A DNA stretch of 64,000 nt, taken from Rotaria socialis (lineage: Eukaryota; Rotifera; Eurotatoria; Philodinida; Philodinidae). The notes beneath the pieces are model-generated. The model saw only the letters and a list, made by a program, of their open reading frames with translations, was not told where the DNA came from and did not search any database. Positions 21,601 through 34,999 of this stretch are shown piece by piece (positions within the stretch are counted from its first letter, which is position 1; each line of letters starts with the position of its first letter). The position numbers and the translations under genes are program-made. Location: assembly GCA_905331475.1 (NCBI GenBank), contig CAJNYU010001053.1, positions 1 through 64,000 of the forward strand. Reading direction: 5' to 3'.

Positions 21601-24600
21601 CGTGTCTCTTTTGCAAATCAGATTGATATATTTTGTCGAACTTGTTCAAATAGTTTTACGGCAAAATCAGGACTATTAATTTTCAAAGAATCAGCATTAT
21701 TTTTGAATTTGTTTTTCCTTCAACTATTCTTATTAATGGTACAAAAACAAAAATGCGGCGAACAAAGATTTTTGTTTAACCTTAAAAATCGTTAATTACA
21801 CACGAGGATACATCAATGCATTTTTAAATTAAATAAAAAAGTTTAATTCAATATATGCAACCCCAAAGTCTCAATTACGATTACTTGCCAGCGCATCAAT
21901 AAATTCAACGAAGTAACGTATTATTTTCCCTTTTTTACTCTTTATTTTTGAAATCCTACATTATAGTCTTCACTGGTAACCTACTCGATTAGTTGAATTG
22001 ATTCTGTTTACTATTCGGCACGAAACGAGACATATATTTAATATTTTAACAAAACAACTTCATCGGCCGACTTGTTAGCTTTCTTATGCAAGCGAAAATA
22101 AAGTAAATAAAATCTAGGTTTTAATTAATTTAAACAGAAAAGCAGCATTGAAATCATATGTATTGATCTTAAAAGTTTAATTGACTTCGAGTTTTTCTAT
22201 CTGTGACGAAGAAAAATTCAAAAGAGATTTTCTTAAGTGTCGTGCACCAAAAACAGAGCGTTCCCCTGACATTCATGTACTGCCAACTGTTTGTCTAATC
22301 AATACATGATGGATATCGATCAGTTTCAAACCACTTGGGAAAGAAATTTTCGTGCAGTTTAAAAGCTGAGCATTTAAAAAAAAATTCCGAATCGAAAATT
22401 AGAAGTTCATTCAATATTTTAGTATATCTATGCAAGCAGTAACTCGTATGATGTACTGATAGTTTAGTTACCTAAACGTCAATTTTTATTCTCGGTGGAT
22501 TCATTAATGAATGACATCACTAACTTATATCCAACAGCAACTGTAGTCGTGATAATAGACTTTTGTTTGTCAATTTTAGTTAACGTCTATAAACTATTGG
22601 CCATGACTATGACTCTTGATGACCCGTAAAACTAATTGTTAGAATCATCCCGAAAAATAAACTCAGAGTGTACGAGACATCTACATTTTCTTTTCAGTAC
22701 TTTTCGGTTTCACATTTCTCTGTTCGACTTCTGTATACCACATCGTAAAGTTCTTGTTTGATAAGTGCATGTATTTCATTTCATCTGAATATCGTTTTTT
22801 TTTAGCTCATCATGAATTATATGTATCTGTGTTGTTTCATGTATGCCAAAGATTAAAACAAAGAGATATAAAGTCATCAATGGGTAAACCGAACAGGCAC
22901 AATTTGTGACTATTGCGACATTTATTTGTGATAATCTGCTCTAACCAAAATTTTATTCAACAAGATATCTGCAGCTTTGATTGATTGTTGACCAGCCGCA
23001 AAAAAGCGTAATATTCAACCTTATTTCGTACAATCTTATTCAACTCGTCCAGCGACCGAATTCAAGTAAAGCTTTATAAAATATTATATACTTATTTAAA
23101 AAGATACTAATTTACCCACGGATCATTGACTATAATGAATTTTTTGCTACTACAAGAAAATCAAACGCTGTCCATTACTTTGGTTTTGTTTTCTACTAAC
23201 TCATGCATATACGGTGTAGCATCGTCGAATCAAAAACATGTTACACCGAGTTAACTGGTGCTGTTTGTTTTCGTTTTAAATAAATTAAAATCAACTAATC
23301 TGTGAATAAGATAAATGAATTCAAATTTAGACTTTATATTGAACTACACAAGCTACAATTAGTAATAATTCATTTTTAAAGCTAGTTATCTTATTTTGAT
23401 ATACAAATTCTTCCTTATCTTTGAGTATTGAAATCTTGACAAGTGCCCTTGCGTTCTAGAAATACTTTCAGTTAATAGATAATATTTTCAACTATATGTA
23501 ATTTAGAAAAAAAAATCTAAAGCTACTACAACTTAACAGAAGACATTTTAAAGATATCTGTAAGTCAAAATTCGAAAGAATAAGTATATTTTTTTCAAGT
23601 AATCAATTTTATTAGTTCATGCAATTTTCTCTTGGCCTCCATAGTTTCATTTGGTTATGTGACATCAGACTATACAAAAATATATGTATCTTTTTTTTTT
23701 GTTTAATTTTTAGTATGATCGATCCTATTGGCTACGCTTGATCTATCACAAAGAAAATAACGGCCATAATTATATTCACGACCTCCTGCAGCAAAGTGTT
23801 GATATGTATATAGCCAGCCGCTGTTTTATACACTCACCTGAATAAGTCAAATAAAATTTCTAGTAGAATCTTTACTGTTTTGATGAGTTTGCCTGACATG
23901 AAATTCCAGCGACACGTTTCTGGTATAGTATGGGTCATTAGTTGTACTAGATTTAGAATGATTATAATTATGAATCAATGTAAAAATGAATATTGTTTTA
24001 CTATCAATAAGTGCATCCAAATGAGAGTACTCAAGACACGAACAATGGACCAATTGCTGTCTAACTTGAAAGTCAATTGCTTACAACGACTCCAATTCGA
24101 GTTCTGAATTTTATAAACGAAAATTCGAGTAACAAAAAAACATTAACTAGACTAGACTTTGAGCAAATGAACTTGTGAGAATGAATCACTCAACTTTTCA
24201 AGAAAATTAATTCTCACATTGTCTACGTCAGCAAAGTTAATTAAAATCAACAACGGTAAGAATTTTATTTTTGTTCCTGTTTACTATATTTTATTACTCT
24301 AAAAAAACAAAGAAATATAATAATCCACTCGATATGTAACTATTGCCTAGAGGATATCATCGCGATCTTAGTATGCTTTACTAATCGAGTATTTCCCAGT
24401 TTTCAATATTTCCCATTATTTTATTCTAAAATCAAGTGTGATTCGTCTAAATATGGATATGAGTATCCCCTAAAAAGCATCATTGATAAATCTAAAAATT
24501 AATTTTTTGTTCACTAATGAGTATCATCAAAACATTTGAATAGTAACATTTCTTCATAAATTAAAGTTTAAGCTAAGATACAAGTTTGTGCAGTTAACTG

Positions 24601-26098
24601 CATAAGTTCTCCAGAAGATATATCTGCGATGCAAAGTCAATTGAAATCGTCGCTGATTTTGATTTCAGCTAAGGAAAAATAATATCTTTCAGTTTATTTT
24701 ATTGTAACAAAATTGATCTAGTTTTCTTTTCTTTTTAGCATCCTTACATGATCATGGACGTTGCTATTGGCTTATTTTCGTTTTATTTACAAACATGAGC
24801 AATTGACTAAAATATAGCGGGACTTGGTTTTATTTAAAAGAATGAGCATTTCTGATTCGAAATTGCTAGCATTTAATCGATATTTGATTTCCAAATAGAA
24901 TTTCTTCCACACCGGTGCACAATTAAAGAATCTTTTCAAGTGTTTTCAAATAACTCCAAACATCTTCCAGCGAAGTTTTTATCTTTTTCGGAATTTTTCA
25001 ATCAAAACGATACATTCATGGATATCAGGTTGAAAAATACTTACTACTTCAGCAACGTTAACCTCCGTTCAAGACAATTTTTCTTGCCTTATTTCGTTGT
25101 AAAAATCTGATTCTAATAAAATATTGAATCCAGTGGTTGAATACAAGTTTGCGTTGTGCTATTAATCGATACTTTTCTCAAACCGGCATCTTTGAATATG
25201 GTGCTGACTATATATCACTATCAATTATTAATAATTTCTATTTACATCATGTTATAGACAGCTAAATTCACCAAGTAAGAACAATAAATACTTTATAGAT
25301 ATCAAAACATTCCTAAAGAGAATCACAAACGTGTCGATGAATATTGGTTGTCACGTTACAAAACAAATTTCTTACATTGATCAGCAATCAACAATAGAAC
25401 AAGCGGCGAAATGTGGAAATTAATTTTAACGAATTTATGAATGTATCTAGCACGAACATGATGACCTAGGAGAACGTCTGTTGTTTTATCAAGTAGGAAT
25501 TTTCGTTCGATGCCCCTTAGAGTCGAATGATACATATTTGTTGTTTTGTTCTCGAACTAATTTTGAAAGAAAAAAATGTTGTAGATCGAGATTCTTGATG
25601 AACAAGAATAAAATATAGATAGCATTGAATTTATTAAATACAATAGAAAACTAAACATAACGGACGGTACTGCGGATATTGCATGTAGACGAATTAAGGG
25701 TACGGTGAACTTTGTAGACGAAAGAAAGATAGTGATATAGATTGATAATAAAAATGAGAATATGAAAAATGTCAACATAAATGAAAACTTTAATTCTCGA
25801 AAAATCACTAGAATAAAGTATTACTATGTCATATAGACTGCAGAAGTGCACAGTATGAAAATGTATTCTGGTCGTGTATGCTCAAATATCAAACCAATCA
25901 GTCTATATTTCTGTGTCTCACTTGCGAAATGTAATCAGTGTGTGTTCTTATGAGCAAGAAAACTTCAGGTAATAACTACCATTTTTTTATTCCCATGAAA
26001 AATATATCACAAAATTAAACAACTTCTACTCCTGAAAATCTTGTTCTTCGTAGGTTCATTTTCTCAAACAAACCAAAAGGGTAAATATATATTTTATT
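18700..26098. other. 7.4-kb gene-poor stretch
   Basis: I found no gene here. All reading frames are short and AT-rich, and none has domain-like content. The only defined element is the TTAA miniature transposon at 19796-19876. A decayed or fast-evolving non-coding transcript cannot be excluded. Confidence 0.5.
19796..19876. mobile_element. TTAA-flanked miniature element (copy 1)
   Basis: 81 bp with 13-bp terminal inverted repeats (CCCTTTCCGGCCC and its complement), flanked on both sides by TTAA (19792-19795 and 19877-19880). TTAA duplication is the hallmark of piggyBac-type transposition. Inside is a perfect 16-bp palindrome, gttgccatatggcaac (19845-19860). It cannot encode a protein, so it must have been mobilised in trans. 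It matches the ends of the copy at 54625-54709. Confidence 0.85.
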
Positions 26099-26590
26099 TT
26101 ATTTGTCGCCTCTTCGAAATATCCAATAAAGAAGAGTCGATAGAATTAGAATAAATACTATGTTCGAAAATTTTGAAAGACTATTTGGAAATGGATTTTG
26201 TCGACATGTTATTAAATGTTGTTGATGACTTTCTCGAACTCCTTTCCATCCACAATTATTACTACACTTAATAATATACTTCGGACATGTACCAGAAATA
26301 TGATCGTTGAAGTTCGATCGTTGAATACCTGTGTATTTGCATAATGCACATTGAACTAATAAACGATTTAATTGATTACGTACAACTCGACTTATAACAG
26401 GTTGAAAAGCAGCTCCAGTTTGTCGACATGATGGACATGATGCTTGTTTTTCTAACCATTTTAATATGCAGGATTTGCAATATGTATTTCCACATGTTGC
26501 ACAGTTCATAGGCGCTTCAAATGGCTCATCGCATATTGTACATTTAAGTTCAATATCAATTTGGTCTTCATTGACATATTTGAACATCAT
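26099..26590 (-). CDS. RING/TRAF-type zinc finger protein with C-terminal membrane anchor
   Basis: Single exon, 163 aa. RING: C17-x2-C20, C33, then Asn35 where the family has His (CGNTYC instead of CGHTYC), C38-x2-C41, C52-x2-C55. An extra C30 lies three residues before C33. Two TRAF-type fingers follow: C81-x2-C84, H97, C102, and C109-x3-C113, H125, C129. Residues about 143-158 are a single hydrophobic helix followed by RRGDK, typical of a tail anchor facing the cytosol. The combination points to a membrane-bound E3 ubiquitin ligase or TRAF-like adaptor. With Asn at a zinc position the E3 activity is less certain. Confidence 0.82.
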   Translation of the reverse strand: MMFKYVNEDQIDIELKCTICDEPFEAPMNCATCGNTYCKSCILKWLEKQASCPSCRQTGAAFQPVISRVVRNQLNRLLVQCALCKYTGIQRSNFNDHISGTCPKYIIKCSNNCGWKGVRESHQQHLITCRQNPFPNSLSKFSNIVFILILSTLLYWIFRRGDK

Positions 26591-29513
26591 ACACTTTTCT
26601 TTTGAAGAGAAGTTTTCTTTAATGATGTACGTTTCTATTATACGGTCGATTATATTTTTTATTCGTTACATAGAAGACACAAGGAAACAAAAAAAGTCAA
26701 ATAGTTTTCTTCCATGCACTGTGCTGTCTACCTTTATGTTGCTTTGAGACACGTGCCTTTATGTGACTGATTCTTGCTTTCTTTCTCTTTTTTTTACAGA
26801 TTTGTTTGCTGTGTTAAACGAATAGAACACGTGAAATATTTTACTTCAAGTACATATATGACGTATATCATGAATTTTTGCTTTAGTACGCCATCATAGG
26901 ATTAACCCAATCGAAGTCGTTGGAATCAGCAGTGAAAATATAGATATAGAGTTTGACAGAAGTCAAAACTATGTGATTGATCATTTTAGCTGGTTTCCAT
27001 CATAGTATTAACCTTTCAGTGTAGAGAGCTTATAGCGACATCTGCTTCGCGCTACTTTATAGTTATGTAAAATATGCACTATTACCATAGTTCTATCATA
27101 AGATAAGAGTGTCGACCTAATCTGAAAATTTTCTAACAAACTATATTTGTTAAGATCTATCTTTATGCAAACTTTCGAGTTCAAATTCAAAGTAAGTTTT
27201 TTTGTATTCCGGTGAAAGATCATGAAATTATTTTTAAAAAATACCACAAAAATTCAAAATATCTCAATAGAAATAATCTAATCGGCCGAACTCTTTTTTT
27301 TTACGGTATTTCCAATTCACCTAGGTCTACATAGGGTATATAGTCTCGTTTCTAAAGCGATTTCACAGTTGGTGATCTTCTTGCAAAAGAAGTAAAGATA
27401 GATCGAAGGTGCTGAGATATTCATGTCTAAACAATTTTTGTTATGCCATGATGGAGTCTGCGCGTTTTTTGGACTCATTAATATCTACTCTTCTTCTATC
27501 GATTTCATATTTTTATAATGTTTTGCAGTGAGTGAAGATAATTTGTGACAGCTAGAGGAACAATTCGATAAATCTATTCTAAATTTTATTAGGACGGTAG
27601 GACCTGCTGTTTCTGCATTAGGTCAGTAGTGTTAGAACTTAAGACAATCCACTACTTTAGTCTCATTGTGGAAGAGAATTTTTTTCAAGACTCTGTTCTA
27701 CCTACTAGTATTCATTCTCGATCTTGCTGAAGATCTTGATAGGAATTACAGAAAATATGCTCACCAAATGTTATCGATGCTTTCTAGATCTATGCACTAT
27801 TATACTCTCAGGAGTTATAGCTGAATCAATGAAGAAATGTTTTTATCGATATTTTATGAAATATTTCTAGTCGAGATCTAATTATAATGGTAAGAGAAAT
27901 ATTGAATATGTGCACTTCTGTGTTTTCGCCAAACTAATCAGATAATTGTCTATGTTTTACGCAGATCTTTAGATAAATTTTAGTTTTAAATCGTAAATCT
28001 GATAATACAAGGGAAGAATGAATGCAATTTATTTTATTATTATTGTTTTCTTTTGTTTTCAAAGAGTATTTCATTACTCTCAAAAAACACTGAGATAGAA
28101 CTTCAAAGCCACTATTCGAAAAGAATTCTAATTCAAGCACGTAGTTTTTTTCTTTACTTTTGTTGAAATACTTTTTAAAGGATAAAAAATAAGCAATAAT
28201 TTCTGATAATCCGTTATTCCAATTCTTCTTTTTCTTCATATTAAAAAGTTATACTCATATATTCTCTCCTAGGAAACATTTTTGATTTACCACTAAACAT
28301 AAGTTAATCTGAAATGAAAACAAAAAACATCGTCGGAATCAAGAGAAAATTTTACTGATACCGCAAGCTTAAGTTTATTCTAAAATATTCTATGATTTTT
28401 AAGAAGCTTATCTTGTCAATCGTACAAATCAGAATATAATTCAAGAGAGATAATTCGAAAAAAAAGATGAGTATTAGTCTTTCACTAAACAAATAAAAAA
28501 TCAAGAAATATCAATCAGTAAACGCTGAAATTGTTTTATTCATCACGCGAGAAAATACTTTTCGAATCAAATTTTCATGCGCATGATTCATTCGAGAAAA
28601 ATGATGGCACCGAAATTAAAATTTGAAAAACTATGAATCAAATCTATTTTTAGTTCTTCTCATTTCAGTGTTATTTACTGATTTAAACTGATATTCCCTA
28701 ACTGAATCGGATGCCTAACTTGAACCATAACATGCATTTGGATATTAAATTTCATATCTTCATGTTCATAAATAATGAATCAGATCTTGATATTTTGAAA
28801 TCTATTAACGTTAGTGAATTTTTTTTACAGCTAAACAAATACTTTAACTGACTTAGCGCATAGTTGCTTAATGATAGACCGAAACTATAACGCGAGAGCA
28901 AAAAGAAAATTTCTTACGACTATGATTTAAGAAATGCGTCATTTCTCTTTCCCTTCTGTACGAAACAGCAAGAGATATCTATTGCTGTCATTGCTAAATA
29001 CGCTATTCGTAATCTCGCACAGGGAGAAAATAATAAATCCATCGTTGTAAAGATGGATCTTGCGTTTCGTTCATTCGTTCGATAGCAAAGAAATTTTTAA
29101 TAATTATTTGTTGATCGAATGAAACATTGAATAAAATCAATTATCTAGTTAAATACAAAACATCTTATCAATTAAATGTAATCATAATCATTTTCTAGCA
29201 CACTATAGGAAAGGGTTAAAACGAGATTTCACAATTTAACAACACATCATGAACTATATGTGATCGAATTTTTGAATAGGTATTTTTGGCACGCCTAAGA
29301 CATTGATCACACTAATTACAAATATCGAAAATAAAACTTGTCTACAAACACGAATAAATATAAATAGACCCACCATTGCTCGTTTGTTTACTTAATCACA
29401 GACACGAGCTTCATTTTTTTCGTGCGTTCGTTCGATCACGTTCTCTTTTATTCCGTCGATAGCTACATATATCGAATATATTCAACGTGCATAACATTTT
29501 CATAAAGATAAGC
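26591..29513. other. Intergenic, no gene seen
   Basis: AT-rich with only short frames of poor quality. A 12-nt match to the TTAA-element end (ggaaagggttaa, about 29210) has no partner. A TATA-like box for the next gene is at 29359. Confidence 0.45.
29359..29367 (+). promoter_or_regulatory. TATA-like box (TATAAATAG)
   Basis: Lies 155 nt upstream of the ATG at 29514. The match is good, but no transcript evidence is available. Confidence 0.35.
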
Positions 29514-30617
29514 ATGGGCAATATCCTATCTTCTTCTTTTTGGTTTTCTTCTACAAGTGATAATTTAATATCATCAAGTTTAATATCATCTCAACTTATT
29601 CATCGTCATACACTTTCTACATGTTATGATTCAATATTTGATGTATCGTTATCAACAAAATCCAATTCAATACTTCTAAGTGACGATGGTAGACTTCGAC
29701 TATTTAACATCGATCTAGAAAATGGTGGTCAACTAATTGAAACAACCACAGTATCCACAAAATTATCGACTCACGAGCAAATGCATGATATTGTGTGGAG
29801 TTCAAATCTCGACCGTTTTCTTGTTCTGACATCGAAACGTTTAGCAACATTTGATGATGAAAATAATTTAATTAATCTTAATCTTGAACTTGAAAAAGGT
29901 TATCTTATCGCTTTTAAACATAAACGATTGACATATCTAATTCTTGTTTTCTTTTTCTCAGGTAGTCCTCCATTCTGGCGTATGGCTTGTTGGTCATCGC
30001 ATCTTATTGTAAATCTTGGTTTAGGTACATCGATTCGTTATCATAGATTAACGTCATCAATATCGTCACTTCCTTTAATTAATTCTTTTACACGCTCGTC
30101 TCTGGGCTATACAGATTCCGATTTACTTTCATCAATGGCACTTAGTCCACAATTAGTTCTTGCTATTAATGTTGAGTTAAATGATAATCATCATGTTATT
30201 GATTTATTTTCTATCAATGAGACAACGAAATTTCAACATCTGAAACGTTTCAATTCCTATGAGCCATGTTCATTCGATCTCATCACATCGTTACGTAACT
30301 GTACGTGGCTGTGCAAATCTCATTGGCCATCAGATGATTGTTTATGTATAATTGAATCGAATGGTCAAGTTAATAAAATTGATTTATCAGAACAAAATGG
30401 TTATATTCTTAATCTAAGATTATTAGCAGATCGGTCGCATTTAGTTATTGTACGAACACCCAATAAATTACCAAAAGAAATTGCTATTTCAGATTTGAAT
30501 AAAATCGACATAGACGAAGACGAACAATCAAAACATGGACATAGACGACAAATTATTGGCAAACTACCGGGAAATCTTTTATTAGAGATTTATAAAGTTC
30601 CATCGGCATCGAAATAA
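29514..30617 (+). CDS. Predicted N-myristoylated beta-propeller-like protein
   Basis: I chose the Met at 29514 over the upstream one at 29487. It gives MGNILSSS, an N-myristoylation consensus (Gly2, Ser6-Ser8 region), and the upstream residues look untranslated. The frame is open for 367 aa. However, 29899-29961 has the features of a 63-nt intron (pyrimidine-rich end, cttttt then ctcag). Removing it keeps the frame (phase 1), deletes a hydrophobic patch and gives LEKGSPPFWRMACW (346 aa). The body has repeated short beta-strand blocks (RLRLFNID, RLATFDDENN, CLCIIESNGQVNKIDL) like a WD40-type propeller, without clear WD pairs. The function is not known. An AATAAA directly follows the stop. Confidence 0.65.
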   Translation: MGNILSSSFWFSSTSDNLISSSLISSQLIHRHTLSTCYDSIFDVSLSTKSNSILLSDDGRLRLFNIDLENGGQLIETTTVSTKLSTHEQMHDIVWSSNLDRFLVLTSKRLATFDDENNLINLNLELEKGYLIAFKHKRLTYLILVFFFSGSPPFWRMACWSSHLIVNLGLGTSIRYHRLTSSISSLPLINSFTRSSLGYTDSDLLSSMALSPQLVLAINVELNDNHHVIDLFSINETTKFQHLKRFNSYEPCSFDLITSLRNCTWLCKSHWPSDDCLCIIESNGQVNKIDLSEQNGYILNLRLLADRSHLVIVRTPNKLPKEIAISDLNKIDIDEDEQSKHGHRRQIIGKLPGNLLLEIYKVPSASK

Positions 30618-31997
30618 ATAAAGGACTTCTTTTTTTCCCTTGAACTTTTGTATATGATTTCGAAAGAATAAAACATTGAAACAGTTTTACTGATAGATCA
30701 ACGATGGTTTTCTAAATGTACAATATCAAAATACTTCTATTCATCAGTAAAAGAATGGTAAAATTTAAAATGAAAAGCAGAAGACTATCACAGTAAGCAT
30801 AGGAGATAGAGTACTACTATATTTTGAAACTTCGATCTAAGCTAAATACCGAATTCTGATCGATGCCGGCATTTTGTGAGAAAAACTAAAAATCTTAGTC
30901 TTACAACTTGACATTATAAATCAGTATCGGATTCATGGATCATTTTCTGAGCAACTTTCAATACGAATAATCACATTTCAAGAAAGGCATTCACATGAGT
31001 TAGACTCTAAATCAAAAGAATGCTTTTTTAAAATTTGTTCGAAAATATATGAGATAAATAATGTGATTTTATGGTTCATTCAATTAGAAATAGAAGAGTT
31101 TTTGCAAAACGCATTAATTTAATTGTTAACGAATCAGAAAATATCATGGCATAAAAAACAAAATTAGTATTATTCATGGGTTACATTTTGCTCAAAGAAA
31201 AACTCATGCGTGCCAAAGGATAATTCTCTAAATTAGTAACATCACGGTCCTTACACTTGTTGACGTAACCTTTGGGATAAACTAATTCATGTATAGAGTA
31301 TTTTCAAGCGGAAGAAAAATTGTATTGAAAAAATTCAACGAACTTTTTACCTTGATATCGTGTTGTCTAGAAGCTTTTTTAATCAAGATAATCTGATTTT
31401 ATTCAACCTATACTTCCCACTACTGTTTCAGCTTTTCTATGAAATGACTAGTTTCTCTGGATAAAGAAAACGCTGTACGAGTAGTACACGGTGACGCACT
31501 TCTTAAAACAATAATTGTTTTTTCATGAATAGTGCATCAAACACATGTGAAAAGAAATGCATTTCAATTGGCTAGTAGAAAGAAAACATGTTCTCGATTA
31601 GAAAAGGAAAAGGAAAAGGAAAAATCGTTGTTTTCTAATTGCATACGCAAAATAACTGCACAGATTATATGGAAATTCAGACTAATAAAAGAAAAATGAA
31701 AATTATTGAATTTCTATGGTTCTAAAAGAAATTTAAGTAAAATTGATCATTAATGAGTTAATGATAAGAACAAGTAGAAATATGTGGATCAATAGCACAA
31801 CAAAGAAAAGCAAATCGGCAATTATGAGCAGTTTTGTTCAAAAAACTTTTTTTTATTTGAAATGAAAAACATGTGTCGAAAATCAATTGGTTTGCTATAG
31901 AAATTTCTTTGTGGGAAAATGAAATTGAAGTTGGAACAAAATTTTTTTAGTGAAGCGTTGAAAATCCATATTAGCTAAATTTCATATTTATAATCCA
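30618..31997. other. Intergenic between convergent genes, nothing seen
   Basis: AT-rich, no gene. Only a short (ggaaaa)n run near 31600. Confidence 0.45.
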
Positions 31998-33106
31998 TTA
32001 AACAAGATTCGATGACAAAATCTCTATACGATCATTAACGTCGTGCACATGACATTCGAGTTGCCATGGAAATGGACATCGATTGGTATCAACATCCATT
32101 GTACGTGTAATTTTTGTTTGTTCATTGAAATAGCTAATTTTACGATTATCACAATCGATTAAGAGGTCTAGCTTTAATGTTGTCTCGCCACGTAAATCTT
32201 TCTGTCCTGGATTAGTTTTACGGTCAATATCAGGATTGTTCATGGAGTCGTCAGTTCGCCAACCGTAGGGAAAACATCCGTTACTAGGTGACAGTCCTAA
32301 TGTGCGAACAGATTTTGAAACAACATTAAACGAAGCCACATATGATGCAGTCTTGTTGATAATTAATCGAATTCTACACTTTCCATGCGAATACTCGCCT
32401 ACCGCACGCGCATAGGCATCACTACGTTTGCTGCTACTGTGTGCTATTGAACGGCCGTTATCTTCAATAGTAATATTGCCCAAAGATTCTCCAAATCGTT
32501 CTTCAAATTTTGCTAGTTGTTGTATAGAAGAGATAGACATTTTAGGAACGAGTGCATTCTTTGAATCTTCAACAACAGTAAGCGAGCCCAGAATAGTGAT
32601 CATTTCACTCTTTAATCCTTTAAGTTTTTTTGTCCATTTTTCAACATCAGTTTCAACATAATCATCATCTGTACGTGCTTTACGCAGTCGTTGAGCAAGA
32701 TCATTTAGTTTCATTGATAGTATTTCTGAATTTTAAAGGTATTAATAAAAAACACAAAATTGACTTTTTCTTTTGCTCTACCTGTTTTTTCGTTGGTTAA
32801 TTTATTAACTTGTTGTCGTGCTTCATTTGCTGTACGTTGAATCTTTGCAATTGCATCTTTTTCCCATGTTTTAATTTTTTCTAGAAGTTGTTGATAACTA
32901 TTTTGTTCATCGTTATGTTCGGCAATCGACTTCTGCAAAGCGTCATGTTCGATAAAGAGCTCGTCTAATTGATGAGTAAGTTTATCTCTGTGTTCGGTAG
33001 AATGTTTTCGACAAAATACTTGAGCACATCCTTCGCATTTAAAAATGCCCAGACCATTTTTATCACAGGTTACACAAGGTACTTTCGGCACTGATGAATG
33101 CGACAT
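31998..33106 (-). CDS. B-box/coiled-coil/SPRY-like family protein, paralog 2
   Basis: Two exons, 33106-32782 and 32725-31998, joined over a 56-nt phase-1 intron; 350 aa. An N-terminal B-box-type finger uses C11-x2-C14, C24-x2-C27, C32, H35 and H39. A coiled coil of about 130 residues follows, including the family blocks KIKTWEKDAIAKIQRTANEA and RLRKARTDDDYVETDV. The C-terminal SPRY-like part contains YGWRTD and RCPFPWQ. There is no RING in front, so it is not a classical TRIM ligase by itself. A TATA-like box is 99 nt upstream. Paralogs are at 12119-13135 and 61941-62936; this copy alone has an intron in the coiled coil. Confidence 0.83.
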
Positions 33107-34454
33107 GTGTTTCTTTTTCTATACCGTAAAAAAGAAAGTTTTTTTGTGTAAGCTACTTCAGTACGTTTCCTCCAGCAGATGATCAATATGAGAACGAAAA
33201 ACAGCTATTTATACGTTAAGCTGCTTAGTGTTTTTTTTTCTTTCTTGTTTCTTCTGATTATGTAGTGAAAAATAGTTGGTTACCAAAATGTTTCCTTCAA
33301 AATACTTTGTTAGTGAAATATATTTGGAAACTATGCATACGATACAAATGATATTATAGATCTATGCAATAAAGTTTTGATCAAAATTGAAATAGCATCT
33401 GTTTGAGTGTTTACTCTCTTTCATCAATTTTAGGCAGTTCTACAAAAGACTAGTAAAAATGTGTATATCTATTTGGATGTGCTTTTTTCGAATATGTACA
33501 TGGATCTGTTCAATATCAGTAAAAAAAAGCTCACTAAAATCATAGGATTGCTCTGATCGTTTAATCATTTCCCAATCAAATGAAGGATCACTTTGCTTGC
33601 AAGTGACATAATTAAAAAGAGAAATGCCTGTCGAAATTCTGAATAAAAAAATTGAAAAAAGTAATTTTTATTTGAATTTTAGATGATGTTTTATTGATTG
33701 GAAAATCTTGTTTTTCCTGAGTGTTTCAATTACAAGACTTGAAGTAAAGATGTTATTTAGGTTGTCAAGTCAATCGATTGATAAACCAACAGTAGTTGCA
33801 TGTTAAGAATATCGTTTAGCATAATCATTAGAATATTTCGAAAAACATTTACAATAATAGCTAGTTAACTTCAAACTAATTTCATTTGTTACAAACATTT
33901 ATTAGGCATTTATATTGATGTTCATTGTCTACATATGAACCAACTGCTGCTCTTCACAATTCTGATTAGTTTATGTCCATATAGTGTGAAACAATGTTGA
34001 AATGAAACAGGTACTGCTTTCTTTCTAGCATGGTGACGAATTCGCTGTAAAGAGCACTTGTAATATCATAGGCTATGCCCATGGAATTTTTATCGTTTCT
34101 TGTTTGTTTTACTATTGATCTTAGAGAACAAGATAATAAATATTAAAACTCTTGAGAACCTTCGAATAATTCATTCAGATAGAATCCCAGCCAAAAACTG
34201 ATTGTTTTAACTATAAAAACTAAATAGACAATAGCATTTTTCTAAGCTCAAAAACATTAAGTAAAAATCACAGAAAATTTTTTGCACATTAACTGCCGTA
34301 GAATGAGAGATATTATAAATCCGTAACTAGTTCATATTGTCGAGAATAAAGATTAATAAAATAATCCAGCATGAAAAAATTCAACACATTACATTAACTA
34401 TTTGACTGTTGATTTCACTCAAATGGAAGGAGGTCTACAATCAGCATCTATATA
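33107..34454. other. Intergenic, no gene seen
   Basis: Contains the promoter of B-box paralog 2 near its left end. Nothing else recognisable. Confidence 0.45.
33205..33213 (-). promoter_or_regulatory. TATA-like box (TATAAATAG)
   Basis: On the minus strand, 99 nt upstream of the ATG of the B-box gene at 33106. Confidence 0.4.
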
Positions 34455-34910
34455 ATTGCCCAAGTGGTTGAAACCGGAAAAAACCGGCGGTTCACCGTTC
34501 GGTATAATGTGCGCTCGACTGCCAATATACCACCGGCTTTTCATGAAAGTCATGCATCCTCTGCATAGTATAGAAACGGCTGACTATTTTTTAAGTCTGT
34601 TAAAACCGGCAGAATCGCATTGAATTCCGTGCACCTTGATCATGTCGATGTGCCTGAGCCGCCTGTAGTAGCCACTTAACACAAATCAGTCCCATTTATG
34701 AGATAAACATTTTGTTAAAGATGTCGCTGTAAAAATAATAATTCGCAAAATATATTTTAAAGTAGTTTTGTTTTCGATTAATTCGAATTCTATTTTTCAA
34801 AATAAATAGGGATTTGACAAAAAACGATTTCTGAAAGCTTTTTTAGCTGGGACCGGAGCTTATAAGCGCTACCGGCGGTAGTGACAAAGAATGTGCGCCA
34901 CGGGTGGCGT
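34455..34910 (-). repeat. Dispersed repeat, copy B
   Basis: Inverted relative to copy A (10535-10912). It carries an extra segment of about 70 bp near 34820-34895 between two related ttttgtca-type stretches, either inserted here or deleted from copy A. It contains accggcggt motifs at both ends and a gcgccacgggtggcg stem near 34895-34910. It lies about 90 bp beyond the stop codon of the 656-aa gene. Confidence 0.72.
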
Positions 34911-34999
34911 TAACTTATAAAAAGCATTGCATGGTGACTGTTTTATTCAAAATATGAATCTTTGTTCAATAAACTAAAAAAATAGTTTTATTCCAGTTT

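Noticed and set aside
29208..29222. ggaaagggttaa, like the end of the TTAA elements
   Set aside because: Only 12 nt, with no opposite end or flanking duplication nearby.
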